NCBI GenBank assembly: GCA_037176905.1
Contig: JBBBWG010009446.1
Location: forward strand, 26,403 to 90,402
Length of the DNA stretch: 64,000 nucleotides
DNA from: Azolla pinnata
Lineage: Eukaryota; Streptophyta; Polypodiopsida; Salviniales; Salviniaceae
Direction: 5' to 3'
In this document: positions 12,101 to 24,100 of the stretch, one piece after another
Numbering within the stretch: position 1 is the first letter of the stretch
How the letters are laid out: each line of letters begins with the position of its first letter
Program-made: the position numbers and the translations under genes
Notes under the pieces: generated by a model
What the model was told of the DNA's origin: nothing
Database searches by the model: none
What the model saw: only the letters and a program-made list of their open reading frames with translations

Positions 12101-15100
12101 AAGCCACAGCTCAGCTCTACTGGGAGTGGCCCAGAACGGTTTGAAATTAGCTCAACCTCAGTGGTCAACGATCTGCTTGGCTCAGGTTCAGTCTGGTTTG
12201 GGGACTTGAAATTTTGACTCACCTTGGCTTCGTGCTTGAGTGGCTTGAGCAATTGCATATATGTACCTGTCCAAATATATATTTTACTTTATTTTCTTAT
12301 GCCATTGAGTGGCTTTTGTTCAGATTGGCTCAGAGTTAACCGCTTGGTGTGGATAGGGCTCAAACTTGATATGTTCTACATAGTTGGCTTGGAACTGAGC
12401 AGCTTTGCTTGAACCTGTCCGAGCCCAACCATTGCTGATTTTTACTTGCGGTCATATGAAAAAGAAATCTTTGAATTCCAAGTTCTCACCAGTAGAATGT
12501 CCAAACTTTTGTTTCATTTGCAAGTATGTTTATTCACAGAACTAAAAATTACTTTTGTTGATTACCCATTATGCTCTATACGTGTATCTCTATAATAGAA
12601 AAAGGAGATCAATGATTCACTAATCGCCAGTTGGGCATGTCTGGATATGCTTGTTATATGTGCAAAATTTTAGCTGTCTGTAATTTTTTCTGTAAATTTG
12701 GTAATGTTCTATACTAAGAAATGACAGCATGTTACCTTAACATCTGTATTGATAGGGCTTTTTGTGTTATTTTACTGGATACTTGTGCAATTAATTTGTA
12801 ATAACGTACTTTTCTTTCTCAAAATTTTCATTAATCTGTTAGCCATAATCACTTTTGTAGGGCATTCCAAGTCATAGTGAGAGACGGTCTATTTTCTACC
12901 ACTATGTTCGTACACGTGCAGAGGAAGAACGGAAAGAGAAGAGGGCTGCTCAGAGGGCTGCTGTAGAAGGTTTCAAACAGCTTTTAGAGGAGGCATCTAA
13001 GGTCTGTACTTCTATTCTTTCATCAACTTCTATTTTAGTTTGTTTCTTTTACTTTCTGGTAAACAGTAGACTTGTGCTCTTTGTAGAGTTGGGATTATTT
13101 CCCATGCATCTATGATAATAACCTTGGTAACATGCCTTAATGGAGTACCCCAGTCTAGCCATGATTGAGGGAGCTCATTGGGCAGATATCTGACCTCAAA
13201 TATGACTGATATTTAAGGAAGTGGATCTCTTGGCATTCTTTGGAGTTATTGGACTGAAATGGAGGAACCCAGTCCACTTATGATTGGATGAGCTCTTTGA
13301 CCGATGACTCTCAATCATGTCAATGTGAGCGTATATTTAATAATGTCAATCTCTTGACGGGAATGGGTGACCCCAGCCCACTCATGATTGGGTAAGCTCT
13401 TTGAATGATTTATGTGACTGCCTCTCAAGCACCTGAAGATTTCGAAGGGGGAAGGATCATATTTAAGAAAGTTGATGTCTTAGCTTTTGAAACTCATAGA
13501 TATGTTGATTTGTTTGCTTCCCAGCTCCAGTGATTTCAATGATGCTCCCAGTGGAAGAGTTTTCAAGACTCCTGTCAGCTCATGGCTAATTTCTTCAGTC
13601 AAATATGTGAGACTGACTCTCAGGCGCCTCAAAATGAGTAGCACATAAGGAGGAACTCTTGGTCTTCTATGAAAATTAGGAACTCACTCTCTTAATGTGA
13701 AATCTGGAAGCCAACCATCATATTTCAAAATCTGGATCCTTTGACAGAACTTATTATTGTAAGATAGAGAACTTCATATCTAAAAAACGATGAAACAATC
13801 AATTGTGAGTGTCAGATGGTGTCCCTGGCAAGACCTTGCCCTTCAGGCAATAAGGTTCAAACTGTATCACTTACTACCATAAACAATTTACATTTTCATC
13901 CGATCACTCAATATTATCATGCTTCTCTTGGTTGTCCGCCTAGTTATTCCATTTGTCAACCAATACAGGAAGTATTCTCTCACCTGTTAACTACTTGGGA
14001 TATGCTAGGACATCAAAATCTAGTATTGAAAAACCTCTTTGATATGTAATTTTCTTTTTTCAGGATTTCAATCATGAATTTGATTATGAAAAGTTGGCAA
14101 AGGCATGGAGTGGTGACTCAAGATTTGAAGCATTGGAACGGAAAGATAGAGAAACGTTATTGAATGAAAGGTAGTTTCTTTCTGTTTATGGAAGATGTGG
14201 GTTTGTATTTTCCTATGTTTGTTACATATTCTTATTTGAAGTGTTGCTAGTAATGTATGCTATAGGATAACCCATGTTTTGACTGAGGTAGAGTGACAGT
14301 CCAATGTGTAATTCACTGATTGTGACTATGGTTCTATGCAAAATATTAATGTTGGACTTGGACAAAGCAAAGAATCATTTATTGCATTTACTTTTTCCAT
14401 GCCGACAGTCTAATTGACATCAATGTTATTGTAGATGTTTCACACTGGTGATAATATCAAGTGCAGGATCCCATATATAAATTGAAGTCTTGTTAAAAAA
14501 ATTTCAAAAATGGTGATTCTCAGCTGAAGTTTTAACTTTACCAGGATTTTACCCTTACGGAAAGCAGAAGAGGAGAGGATTCGTGCTATAAGGGAAGCTG
14601 CAGCCACAGACTTCAATGCCATGTTGAAAGAGATGGGAGAAGTAACGAGTACAAGTCGCTGGTCCAGGGTAAAATATTTCATGAATATACAGTGCAGCTG
14701 TATGAATGTGTTGATATGGTTATTCTTGTACGAGTTCTCCATCTGGATTACAACTTAGTTGTTGCTCCCTTGATGGTCATCACAAGCCATAAGAGAACTT
14801 TACTCTTTGCTCATGCAGATTAAAGACAAGCTGAGGGATGATCCTCGCTATAGAACTGTAAGAAGAGAAGATCGGGAAACCCTCTTCAATTCTTATGTGG
14901 CAGAGCTGCAAGCTGTGGAACTGGAGGCAGAGCGCAAAGCCAAGGCAAAAAGAGAAGAAGAGGTTTATTTTTCTAGCTTCAAGTGGATGACACTCTATGT
15001 GTATGATTGTTTACACTCCTCTATGTCATCTGTCCACATTGGCCCGAAGGGAGTTAAATAACTATACCATGAACTTATGGATCTCCAAATTCTACAGGAA

Positions 15101-15856
15101 AAGCTGAGGGAGAGGGAGCGTGAAATGCGCAAGAGAAAGGAGAGAGAAGAACAAGAACTCGAGAAGGTTCGAGCTAAAGTGCGCAAAAGAGAAGCTGTTA
15201 CTGCATATCAAGCTCTGTTAACGGAAAAGATAAAAGACCCTGAGGTAAAAGCTTTGGTTGCTTGTCAGTGAGAATGCCACTGACATGGATAGACAAGGTT
15301 TACAGGTGCTAGCAATGTATAATTGTATATGCTTCGGCATTACTTTCGTTTTTTTCTTCATAGGCATCATGGACGCAATCTAAGCCCAAATTAGAGAAAG
15401 ATACTTTGGGACGAGCAAATAATCCGGAACTTGATACTTCCGAGCGGGAGAAATTGTTCCGTGATCACGTAAAATCCCTTTATGAGGTATTCTCCAAGTG
15501 CCATCAATGAATCTAAGTAAGTGATCGAACAATGCATTAAAATCATTTTCGTATTGCAGCGTTCTGAACGTGATTATCGGACGTTACTGGCTGAAGTAAT
15601 GACTCTGGATGCTGCGAAAAAGCAGACCGAGGATGGGAAATCCATACTAAATTCCTGGACTGAAACGAAGAAGCTCATAAAAGATGATCCTAGATATAGC
15701 AAAATGCCAAGAAGAGATAGGGAAACGTGGTGGCGTAGATATGCAGATGACTTGCAACGCAAGTTAAAACCTGTTTCTAGTAAAAGTGAGAAGCTTTCTG
15801 GTTCTGATGGCAGCAAAGCAGGATCCGTTGATGCAGTACATAAAAGGAGAGCTTGA
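6176..15856 (+). CDS. PRP40C: PRP40C / TCERG1-like WW-FF domain pre-mRNA processing protein
   Basis: Predicted to link RNA polymerase II C-terminal domain and splicing factors in the nucleus. Coding exons: 6176-6259, 6683-7798, 7889-7926, 9295-9373, 9462-9839, 9912-9995, 12861-13001, 14064-14170, 14545-14668, 14819-14962, 15098-15244, 15364-15486, 15560-15856. All junctions keep frame and give 953 residues. Residues 1-365 are Pro/Ser-rich. WW domain 1 (about 367-394) has W369, then IIYYYN and T-Y-E-K-P. WW domain 2 (about 413-446) has W421, KYYYHTLTQ and T-S-W-Q-V-P. A Ser/Glu acidic stretch precedes five FF repeats (about 558-625, 626-695, 696-760, 795-855, 856-925), separated by charged coiled-coil-like linkers; FWKE/PRF and D.R..L/F patterns recur. 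Plant PRP40C proteins share this 2 WW + 5 FF order; PRP40A/B differ. The start is the first ATG after the 5' UTR intron. Confidence 0.92.
9996..12860 (+). other. 2.9-kb PRP40C intron with duplications and decayed element
   Basis: This intron splits FF domain 1 between ...DPRFK and GIPSHSER.... It contains a 50-bp tandem duplication (copies from 10440 and 10490, each with GGTGTCTCCTGATGAAAAAT or close variant). Outside it lies a second direct repeat of about 59 bp at 10373-10431 and 10554-10612. From about 10690 to 11800 there is degenerate, coding-like sequence on the + strand with many stops, probably an old transposon of unknown class. No intact ORF is present. Confidence 0.6.
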
Positions 15857-17520
15857 GTCGCAGAAAAGCCAGTAATGGGGTCGATTCATTTTTTCATCAA
15901 CATGTACAGAAGGCTAACACAAGTGTGATGTTGACGGACGTCAATATCTTTGAAGCATCTCTCATTCTGCGGAGAAATGACAACATACATAGTTTTTTGA
16001 AGTTGGCACGAAAACCCTGAGTTTCGACATTGCAACTCTGTGCATTTAGTATCCTCCTTTGCCGCTCCAATGTTATGTAGGGACTCCGTAGGGAGATCCG
16101 ATGAATGGAATGACACATCATTTGTTGTGCCTGATCTTGAATTTGAACTGAAGTCGGGGGACATTAGGTTTGTATGTTTATCAGGACATTTCCTTACTAA
16201 CAGAAGGATGGTGTTTTTTCACAAGGGGAACTTTTTTTACTCTTTTACCTTTTCTGTACAATGGAAGGGCGCTATAATGTTATATATATCGAAGCGGGTG
16301 AGAAGGTTTGGGTAAGATCATCTTTTCTATTATGAGAGCTTGGTGAATGCTATGTCTGGGTAGCTTGGCAGTGAATTTTTATTCAGCTATGGCATAACGT
16401 AAGAGCTTGATTTTTTTAGTAAAATTTTGATTTTGTTGATAAGTTTGCTTCCTTGGTCTTCAAGGTATAGATAGCTCTTCTTGCTATAGGGAAAATATAA
16501 CTTAGTGTAGGGTGAACTTTGTTTGGAATAGATTTGAACTTTGCTTGTAACATCCTCTATTTGTAATTGAAAAGATACTTGGAAGAACATACTTAACCAT
16601 TTCCTATATATTGTGATTCATTGCTTATGATCATAGTACTATTCACATGAATGGCCAAGATATAACGGTGCAAGTTTTGATCAAATTTTATACAAATTTT
16701 TGTCAAGGGTGCAAAAATTGATCTAATTTTGATTTTGATAAGGAATGTTAATGGTATCTGGACGTGTTTCATTGTAATATTTGTGAAAGTGTGTTATTGG
16801 ATAACAAGCAATGACAGATTCTTAATGTTTTTAGTCCTTATAAATTCTGTTTCTTTAGTTGTTATTATTGTGTTTTAAAATTAACATATATTTAATTTTA
16901 ATCAATATACAAAGGAATTTTATATTGTGAGGCATGAGAAACAAGAGCATAAAAAATAATGGAGGTCAAACCTATGATGAAGCTTCTTTCTTGATCCACT
17001 ATTAATAAAGTGGTTATGTGTTAAATCATGCGATCACACAATCCAAAACAAAAAATAAAATTAAAAATGAAATGTCGCAAGTAAAACATATTTTCGAAAC
17101 TGATACTTATTTCAATCTCATTTTTTTCCAAGCAATATGTACCATAATTTTGTCTTGTATAGATATAACATCGCTAGTGGTATTTTAAATGTCTTCGGCA
17201 ATACATGTTTCACGAATCAAGGAGTCGATGATACTGATGCAACAAAACGATTCGGGGACAATGTAAAGAGTGATGTTATAGAATTGAAAACAAAGTCAGA
17301 TATGGCACAAAGAAAACTTATTGGCGATTATGCAGGAGGCGATTCTATCTCTCCGTCGATATTTTTTAATTTCCTGCAACTTTAGTGTATGTAAATGCTA
17401 TAATTATCCACGCAATGTATTTCAAAACCGAAATCTGCGCGACATTGATTTTATAACACATTTCGTGTCTCGACAATATAAAATTCTTCCATCTCTCTCT
17501 CTCTCTCTCTCTCCCTCCAT
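15857..17520. other. PRP40C 3' flank and intergenic DNA
   Basis: The first 500-700 bp after the PRP40C stop is likely 3' UTR. The remainder is AT-rich with short ORFs lacking recognisable motifs. No RNA gene or known repeat family was identified. Confidence 0.5.
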
Positions 17521-17765
17521 CTGTCTCGATCTAAATTTGTGTGTATCTCTACCGTTTTCTGTTCCGCAGATCAAATTACAGACGACACGTTTTACAAGAG
17601 TTTTTTCGAACATGCGAAAAGCACTGATCACATCAGTCTCGATCTACTATCTGTGTGTATCTCTGGAGTTCTACCGTTTTCTGTTTCGCAGATCAAATTA
17701 CAGACGACACGTTTTACAAGAGTTTTTTCGAACATGCGAAAAAACACTGATCGAGAATTTCAATC
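17521..17765. repeat. ~114-bp tandem duplication upstream of SNX2-like gene
   Basis: Two copies, from 17539 and 17653, share GTGTGTATCTCT, ACCGTTTTCTGTT, GCAGATCAAATTACAGACGA and TTTTTTCGAACATGCGAAAA. The second carries a 10-bp insertion. A CT-rich tract at about 17490-17520 precedes them. Both lie 360-590 bp upstream of the sorting nexin start codon, in its promoter or 5' leader. Confidence 0.9.
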
Positions 17766-18088
17766 TCTTTGTGGTAAGAAAAGACCAGAATTTCGATGTC
17801 TCATTTCGACGCTTCTGCAGCCTGAGGATCTCCGATCCATGGCGCCTAATCCGGAGATCGCGAGCGACAGGGACAGAAGGAGAGCTGCCGCTTCCTTTCT
17901 TTCTGTTTTCCCCGGCATCTTTGGGAAGATTCATGCTGTTTCGCCTTTTGCATCGACGTGAAGACGGGTATTTCCCCCCCCCATTCCTTTGTTTTGTTTG
18001 CTGGACGTGATCCAGAGACCGCAGCGCTGTCCCCCTCTCTCTCTCTCTCCAGATTCCTGATCGCAATCTTGAACTGATCCTGGAAAAC

Positions 18089-18129
18089 ATGATCTTGTCA
18101 ACGTGATGCCCCGTTGTTGCGTGCGATGA
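18089..18129 (+). promoter_or_regulatory. Two chained upstream ORFs overlapping the SNX2-like start
   Basis: uORF 1 (18089-18106) encodes MILST and stops at TGA, whose A is the first base of the next ATG (TGATG). uORF 2 (18106-18129) encodes MPRCCVR and stops at a TGA overlapping the first in-frame main ATG at 18126 (ATGA). A second in-frame main ATG, with G at +4, follows at 18132. The stop/start overlaps are seen directly. That the leader is transcribed and that reinitiation occurs are inferences. Confidence 0.55.
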
Positions 18130-21100
18130 TCATGGAGTCTGACGATGAAAGCCCGCTGGATGTGAGCGCTTCCACGTCTATGGATACAATGGAGAGCATT
18201 CTTCTGGATTCTAGCTACGGTAGCGCCTTGTCGCAGAGCTTATCTGCATCGGATGTTCATCCTTTGGCACCTGAAAGCACATACAGCTTGGAAGAAGATC
18301 CTTACTTGCAGCCGTTTGTTCATGATGCTATGTCTAATTCTGGGGGTAAGAAAATTGCTCGCAAGGCTGGCTCAGAGGATCATGCAATATCCCTCCCTTT
18401 GTCCACATCGTCATCTTCTTTTTCAGAATACTTGACCATTACTGTCTCTCAGCCACAGACAGCACAAGAAACTGAAAGCCCGTCAATTGTACCCGGAAGG
18501 AATACCTATGTGACGTACCTCATAGTAACGCGCACCAATATACCGCAGTACGGTCGCCATGAATTTATGGTTCGAAGAAGATTTCGTGATGTCATAGCCT
18601 TAGCAAATAGGCTTTCAGAAAACTATAAAGGCTATTTTGTTCCTTCTCGGCCAGATAAGAATACTGTAGAGAGTCAAGTTATGCACAAGCAAGAGTTTAT
18701 CGAACACAGGAGAGCTGCAATCGAGAAATATTTGCACCGGCTGGCTAACCATCATGTGATCAGATTGAGTGATGAGTTGAGGTCTTTTCTGCAATCGGAT
18801 GTGACATTACCTTCAACTGCTATACCAGATAGGGCTTCAAACATGATTGATGGGGAGAGGAGTGCTATAATGGCACCCCAAGATGTTGTTCAAACTGGAA
18901 AAACCAGTAGAGATATTGTTCACATCTTCAAGGGTTTGAGGCAGTCTGTGTCAAATGAGTGGGCTGGAGTGAAGCATTCTATTAATGAAGAAGAGAAAGA
19001 ATTCCTGGAGAAGAAAAAGAAATTGGAGATATTGGAACATTGTCTGGGTGATGCATCGAAACAAGTAAGCAAACCTTACTGTACAGTTATCTCTAAGTAT
19101 GAGATTTAGCCTGTGGTTTCGTAAGTATTGTTAAATTGTTCTATTGTTTTAGTAACACTTTTCTATGATAATCTTCTATTTCAACTGTAGGCTGAAGGTC
19201 TTATTAGGGCGCATAAAGCAGTAGGTGATGTTATGGGAGAGTTTGGTTTAGCCTTTATAAAACTGGCAAAGTTTGAGACTGAGAAGGCAATGTCAGATGC
19301 TCAAGGAAGTCACGCAGCAGATACAAAGAGACTGGGTACAGCAGTCATCAAAGCTAACCGATTTTACCGAGATGCAAATATTAAATCAGCGAAGCACATG
19401 GTATCTAGCTTTTGCTGTGAAGAAATCATTGTTATTCAGATGTTGCAAATTAAAGTGATCCATATAACATTTTATGAAAAGTAACTTGGGCTAGAATTTG
19501 AAAATACACCAAATTTTTTGTTACTTCTCCAAATTCTCTGTTTGATCTCAGAATTAGAAAAAAAAAGAGAAGGATTCTCTGTATAGATAACCAAGTCGCA
19601 TCTGCAATTTCTCAAAGGGGGCTTGTCCCAGGGCATTTAGATAAACAAGGGAGCAATCAGGGGTATTCCTGTGCTTTCCCAGCAGATTTAGAGAGTTGTG
19701 AATGTCCTCTGGTAATCATATGGTCTCTGATTTCTACTCTATGATGTTGTAGGATCAATTGCATGAATATCTGAGTTTGATGCAGTCCGTGCATTCAGCT
19801 TTCAATGACCGTTCAACTGCATCAATTGCTGTGCAAACATTGTTCACACATATGTCAACCTTAAATGCAAGAATAGAAAAACTCAAAGTTGCAAGTTCAA
19901 AGGTATTTGGCGGTGATGAAAAAAAGAACGTCAAAGTAGAAGAACTCAAAGAGGCTTTGGAAAATACCAGAGTGTCTTGTATTGCAGCCGCTAGGGAATA
20001 CCAACGCATAAAGGTGATGAATTTTCGTTTTCCCAATGAACTTACTAAAACTTTTCTAGCTTTTTGAACACAACAATATTCTTCTCCTGCATTTTTTCTA
20101 CTTGAATAAGTTCTCACTTCCACGCAGTCCTATGCTTATTCACTTGGAATCCCACTCAACATTTGAGAGATTTCAACTCTAGAATGCCTAAGTTTTATTA
20201 GTTGTGCACAAACTCTCTTCCCTCCCTCCCTGACCTATGGCCCTAGGTGATCATTGCACGCCAATCATCAATTTACAACATAGTTATAATCGAGCAGGAT
20301 GAATACTGGAAATAACCAGGCAACATTAACATCACATCAAGAACACTCTGGTGAAGATGCTCCACTTCCAATTGTTGAAGTGACATAACACCATCTATGG
20401 AAGAAAGCCTTCAATTTCTTCAAGTTCTACAACGTTTATAAGTTTTTTCCTTAGTATAATCCACGTAACAGGAAGTCTTCCTAGGTGAGTTTAAGGATCT
20501 GCTACAGGTTTTGGGTACAAGGTGTTATCATGTTGAATTTGAAACCTCAGGGTCATGATGAAATTGCGGCAGTTAAAGAGGGTTAATGCAAGGGGTTCAC
20601 TAATACTATTTATGCCATGGGATTGTGGTTTTGATGTTGTGGCAGTTGTTGCTGACAATGTGTTCCGATTTACAACAGGTCTTCTTGGACTATGTCCGTA
20701 TACTACTGAAAATTGGGATTAGTGATGAAATTGTTGTATTTAAAAAAGGGTCAATGCAAGGGGTTCACAAATACTATTACCAAAGTCTGATGAAATTGCT
20801 GCAGGCAATACTATCACAAGAGTTGGTGATGAAATTGCTGCAGTCAGCACTAGTCAAAAGTTGTGAGTGCAACAAGGCGCCTTCAATAAAACTGTTAGGA
20901 TCCCAGAATTTTTGCATTGCCAGTGCATATTGAATTGTCCATATTAGAAGGAAAATCCTCAAAACTGTAGCGTGTTGTGTGTGCTAGCTTGCTGTCAATG
21001 TCCATTCATTAACTTATCAAGAAGCCATTTGTCCAAACAGAATATGTGTTTAATAGCAAAGAATAAGTTGTTGATCCCAATAGCACCAAAGTGATATGGG

Positions 21101-24100
21101 AGAAAGAAAAGCACCCTAAAAGTTCTCCCCTAAATTATGTGTATAAAAGTTGTGCAAAAGTGACAAAAATTGCAAATACAGACAGATAGGTGATAGATAC
21201 TTGAAAAAATTAAAAAGTTAAATATGAGAATTTTATCATGGAATGTACAAGGACTTGGAGGAGATCAATGTAAACATTTTAGAGGAGTAGACAAGATTCA
21301 CGAAAGTGCTTAATATTTGGTGATATGGATTTTATTATGATACAAGGACATCATTTCAGTAATCCAAAAACAACTTCATACAGAAATTTATTAAAGGGGA
21401 CTTTTGACCAAAGCTTTTGGTGAACATCAGAGAAAGGGATGTTGGCATCTGGAGATTGTTGTTCATCTTGCAGAAAAACTTGTTAATATATTGGAGATTG
21501 TACTAGGTCAAGTACAATGCCTAATTCTTAAGTTGAAGCAAGATTTGATAAGGTTGTAGCTGTAGATACCTCTACACTTGTTACTACAAGACAATGATTA
21601 TGGGCAGAAATGGCACAGTGTTTAGCAATTTGGAGCACTAGTGCTTGATGGGAGATTCTAATATAATAGAGGAAGATTCTGATAGAACTGGAGGTTGTAA
21701 TGCCATTGTGTATGGGAGAATGTACACAAGAAATTAAGAGTTCATGATGCATGGAAACTGGATTATTTTTTAAATGGGTCGAATAGCTTAGCCTTTTTAA
21801 GGTTATATAGAAGAAATAATGGAGTAAATTATCTAAAATAGAGAAATCATATGTAAGCGACTCTCTATGGGATAGTAGGGGAGTAATACCTATTATTCTT
21901 AGAATCTTAGACCATTCTATCACAACTGGCCGATAAAAGAGATACTGTGTGCACAAGTTAAAATTCTTGAGGCTTTGTAAGTAGATGGGATTTATTGGCT
22001 AAATGTCACACAATTATTGACATTGATTTACCCAAGTATTTAGCAACAAAGTGGTGTTGGTGGTTATGGCGATAAAGGAAACATCTTATTTTCTTCAATA
22101 TGTCGTGATTAAATATAGGGAAGACTCTTTGAAAGAGAGCAATTTTCTCACTATAGAGTATTTAGGGAAAAAGACCACATTGTCTATAGATAGATGATCA
22201 ATTAAGGTAAGATATCATATTTCCTATGCTAGGTACAAGAAATAGACATTGCTATCATAAAGCTGCAACCTTTTGGTGTCAAAGTAGGTGACAAGGTCAG
22301 TAAGGAATTTGCTAGGGTCACAAGCCTGAAACATATCCAGTTTCATGTACTGCATTTAGAAAGATCCAATGAAAGTTTAGTGGATGATCCGATTGAGATG
22401 AGAAATATTGCCACCAATTTCCATATGTCACTGTTGATAGAGGAAGTTCTGATAATGAGAAAAGGGTGTGTTGAATTCTATTCCTAGTTGGCTTATTGAT
22501 GTTATAATCAATAAATCAGAAGCATCGTTTCCATCTAAGGAAGTATGAATAAGCATTCATTTGTTGCTCAAACATTCTTTCCTTGGTGATGAAAATGGTT
22601 GCGCCTACTTTTCTTTTTGGATTATTAATGCGTAGGATGGGTTTCTCCCAAAAGTGTATCAAAGTAACCATGTTTGTTTATACTTACATTTGCACAATAA
22701 GGTGCTATTAGCATGGGATTTAGGACTGAGGTCGTTTCAACGAAGATGTCCGTAAGCTCCCTATTTATTCCTTATTTTTGTTTAACCTATGACTTCATTC
22801 ATATGTAATGATAGCATAATAGCAACGCAATTGGTATTTCCAAGAACACACTAGAGCTGATCCTTCTGAGTTTTCTAACACAACTGTATATATACTAAAG
22901 GAATGAATGAGAATTTGCGCATAATAAATGCATTGGATGCTAAATGATTTTCACAACCACAGGGGCAAAGTTGAACTGGGAAAAGGCAGTAGGTATGTGG
23001 ATAAGTGAAGTGCCCGTCCCATCTTTGAATTCTTATGCAAATGGCAAGTGGGTTCCAAGAGGCTCTTCATTTCGATACTTATGTTACTGAATAGGATTAG
23101 ACCTATCTATGGATTAACTTGTTGCTCCTTTATTAGCAATCTGGAGAGTGTTGCTATAGTGGAGTATTAAACAACTGTCTTTTGCTGGTAAGCAAATCAA
23201 GTATTATTAGTATTATTAGTGTAGAATCTTCTATGTTCTGGAAATGATGTCAGTTGTTGCAGAGCTAAAGTGGCATGACAAGTTGTAATCTTGTGTTGAT
23301 AGACCCATGGGAGCAAAACCAAGAATTGTTACTTAAGCTTATGATCAGAAGCTCATTACCAATTTTGGTCCATGTAAAAATTTATAACATGCATGATTAC
23401 AAGAACATGCTCCATTTGATGGTGGGCCTTGGAGACTATCCATTCATTGGGATTTTGTGCTAGAAATTGTAAGGGCAAGGCACAAATAAAAATTTCTTTG
23501 TTAAAGGATTGCGGCACACTTGGATGAAGGTGCAGGGAGCTGTAAAAGTACAAATAATATGCAATGCAGTCTAAATCATGGAGCCCAAAAATACTGACAC
23601 AAATGGGCATATGTTTGGATGAAGAACTTGATTAACTTGTGGATCATCTCAAAAGAATATAGCTGACAATATTGGAACATGACAATGTTTTCTAAGGAAA
23701 AACTTGTAACAGATGTGTCTCAACTGTAGAAGGAATCAAAGGTGTGGTCAAATATGCTATAAACAGTTGATTAATTAAATTGGGCCATTCTACAAATTGA
23801 TCATGTGCAGGGAGAGGCTCATTGATGGATGCATTCACTAGAATGGGGATTTTGATAGGTTTACGAGGATATGCGAATATCACTTCTTAGTTATCTTTTG
23901 ACTTATGATCGTCAAAGGCTCATGACTATTAGCAAGAGGATATGATTGTTCAACAATCATCGCTTTTATATATTAGTGAGGTGGCATGTGTTGAAGGAGT
24001 TTGGCATATGGACCTAGCTCCTAGGAAAATAGTTTATGAATGAAAGGTATAGGTATATGGGAGCAAATACCTTTATCAAAACCACAATGGAATCATGTAG

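Noticed and set aside
17321-18090. ORFs of 130-229 codons upstream of SNX2
   Set aside because: They span CT-rich and duplicated leader sequence, overlap each other on both strands and show no motif.
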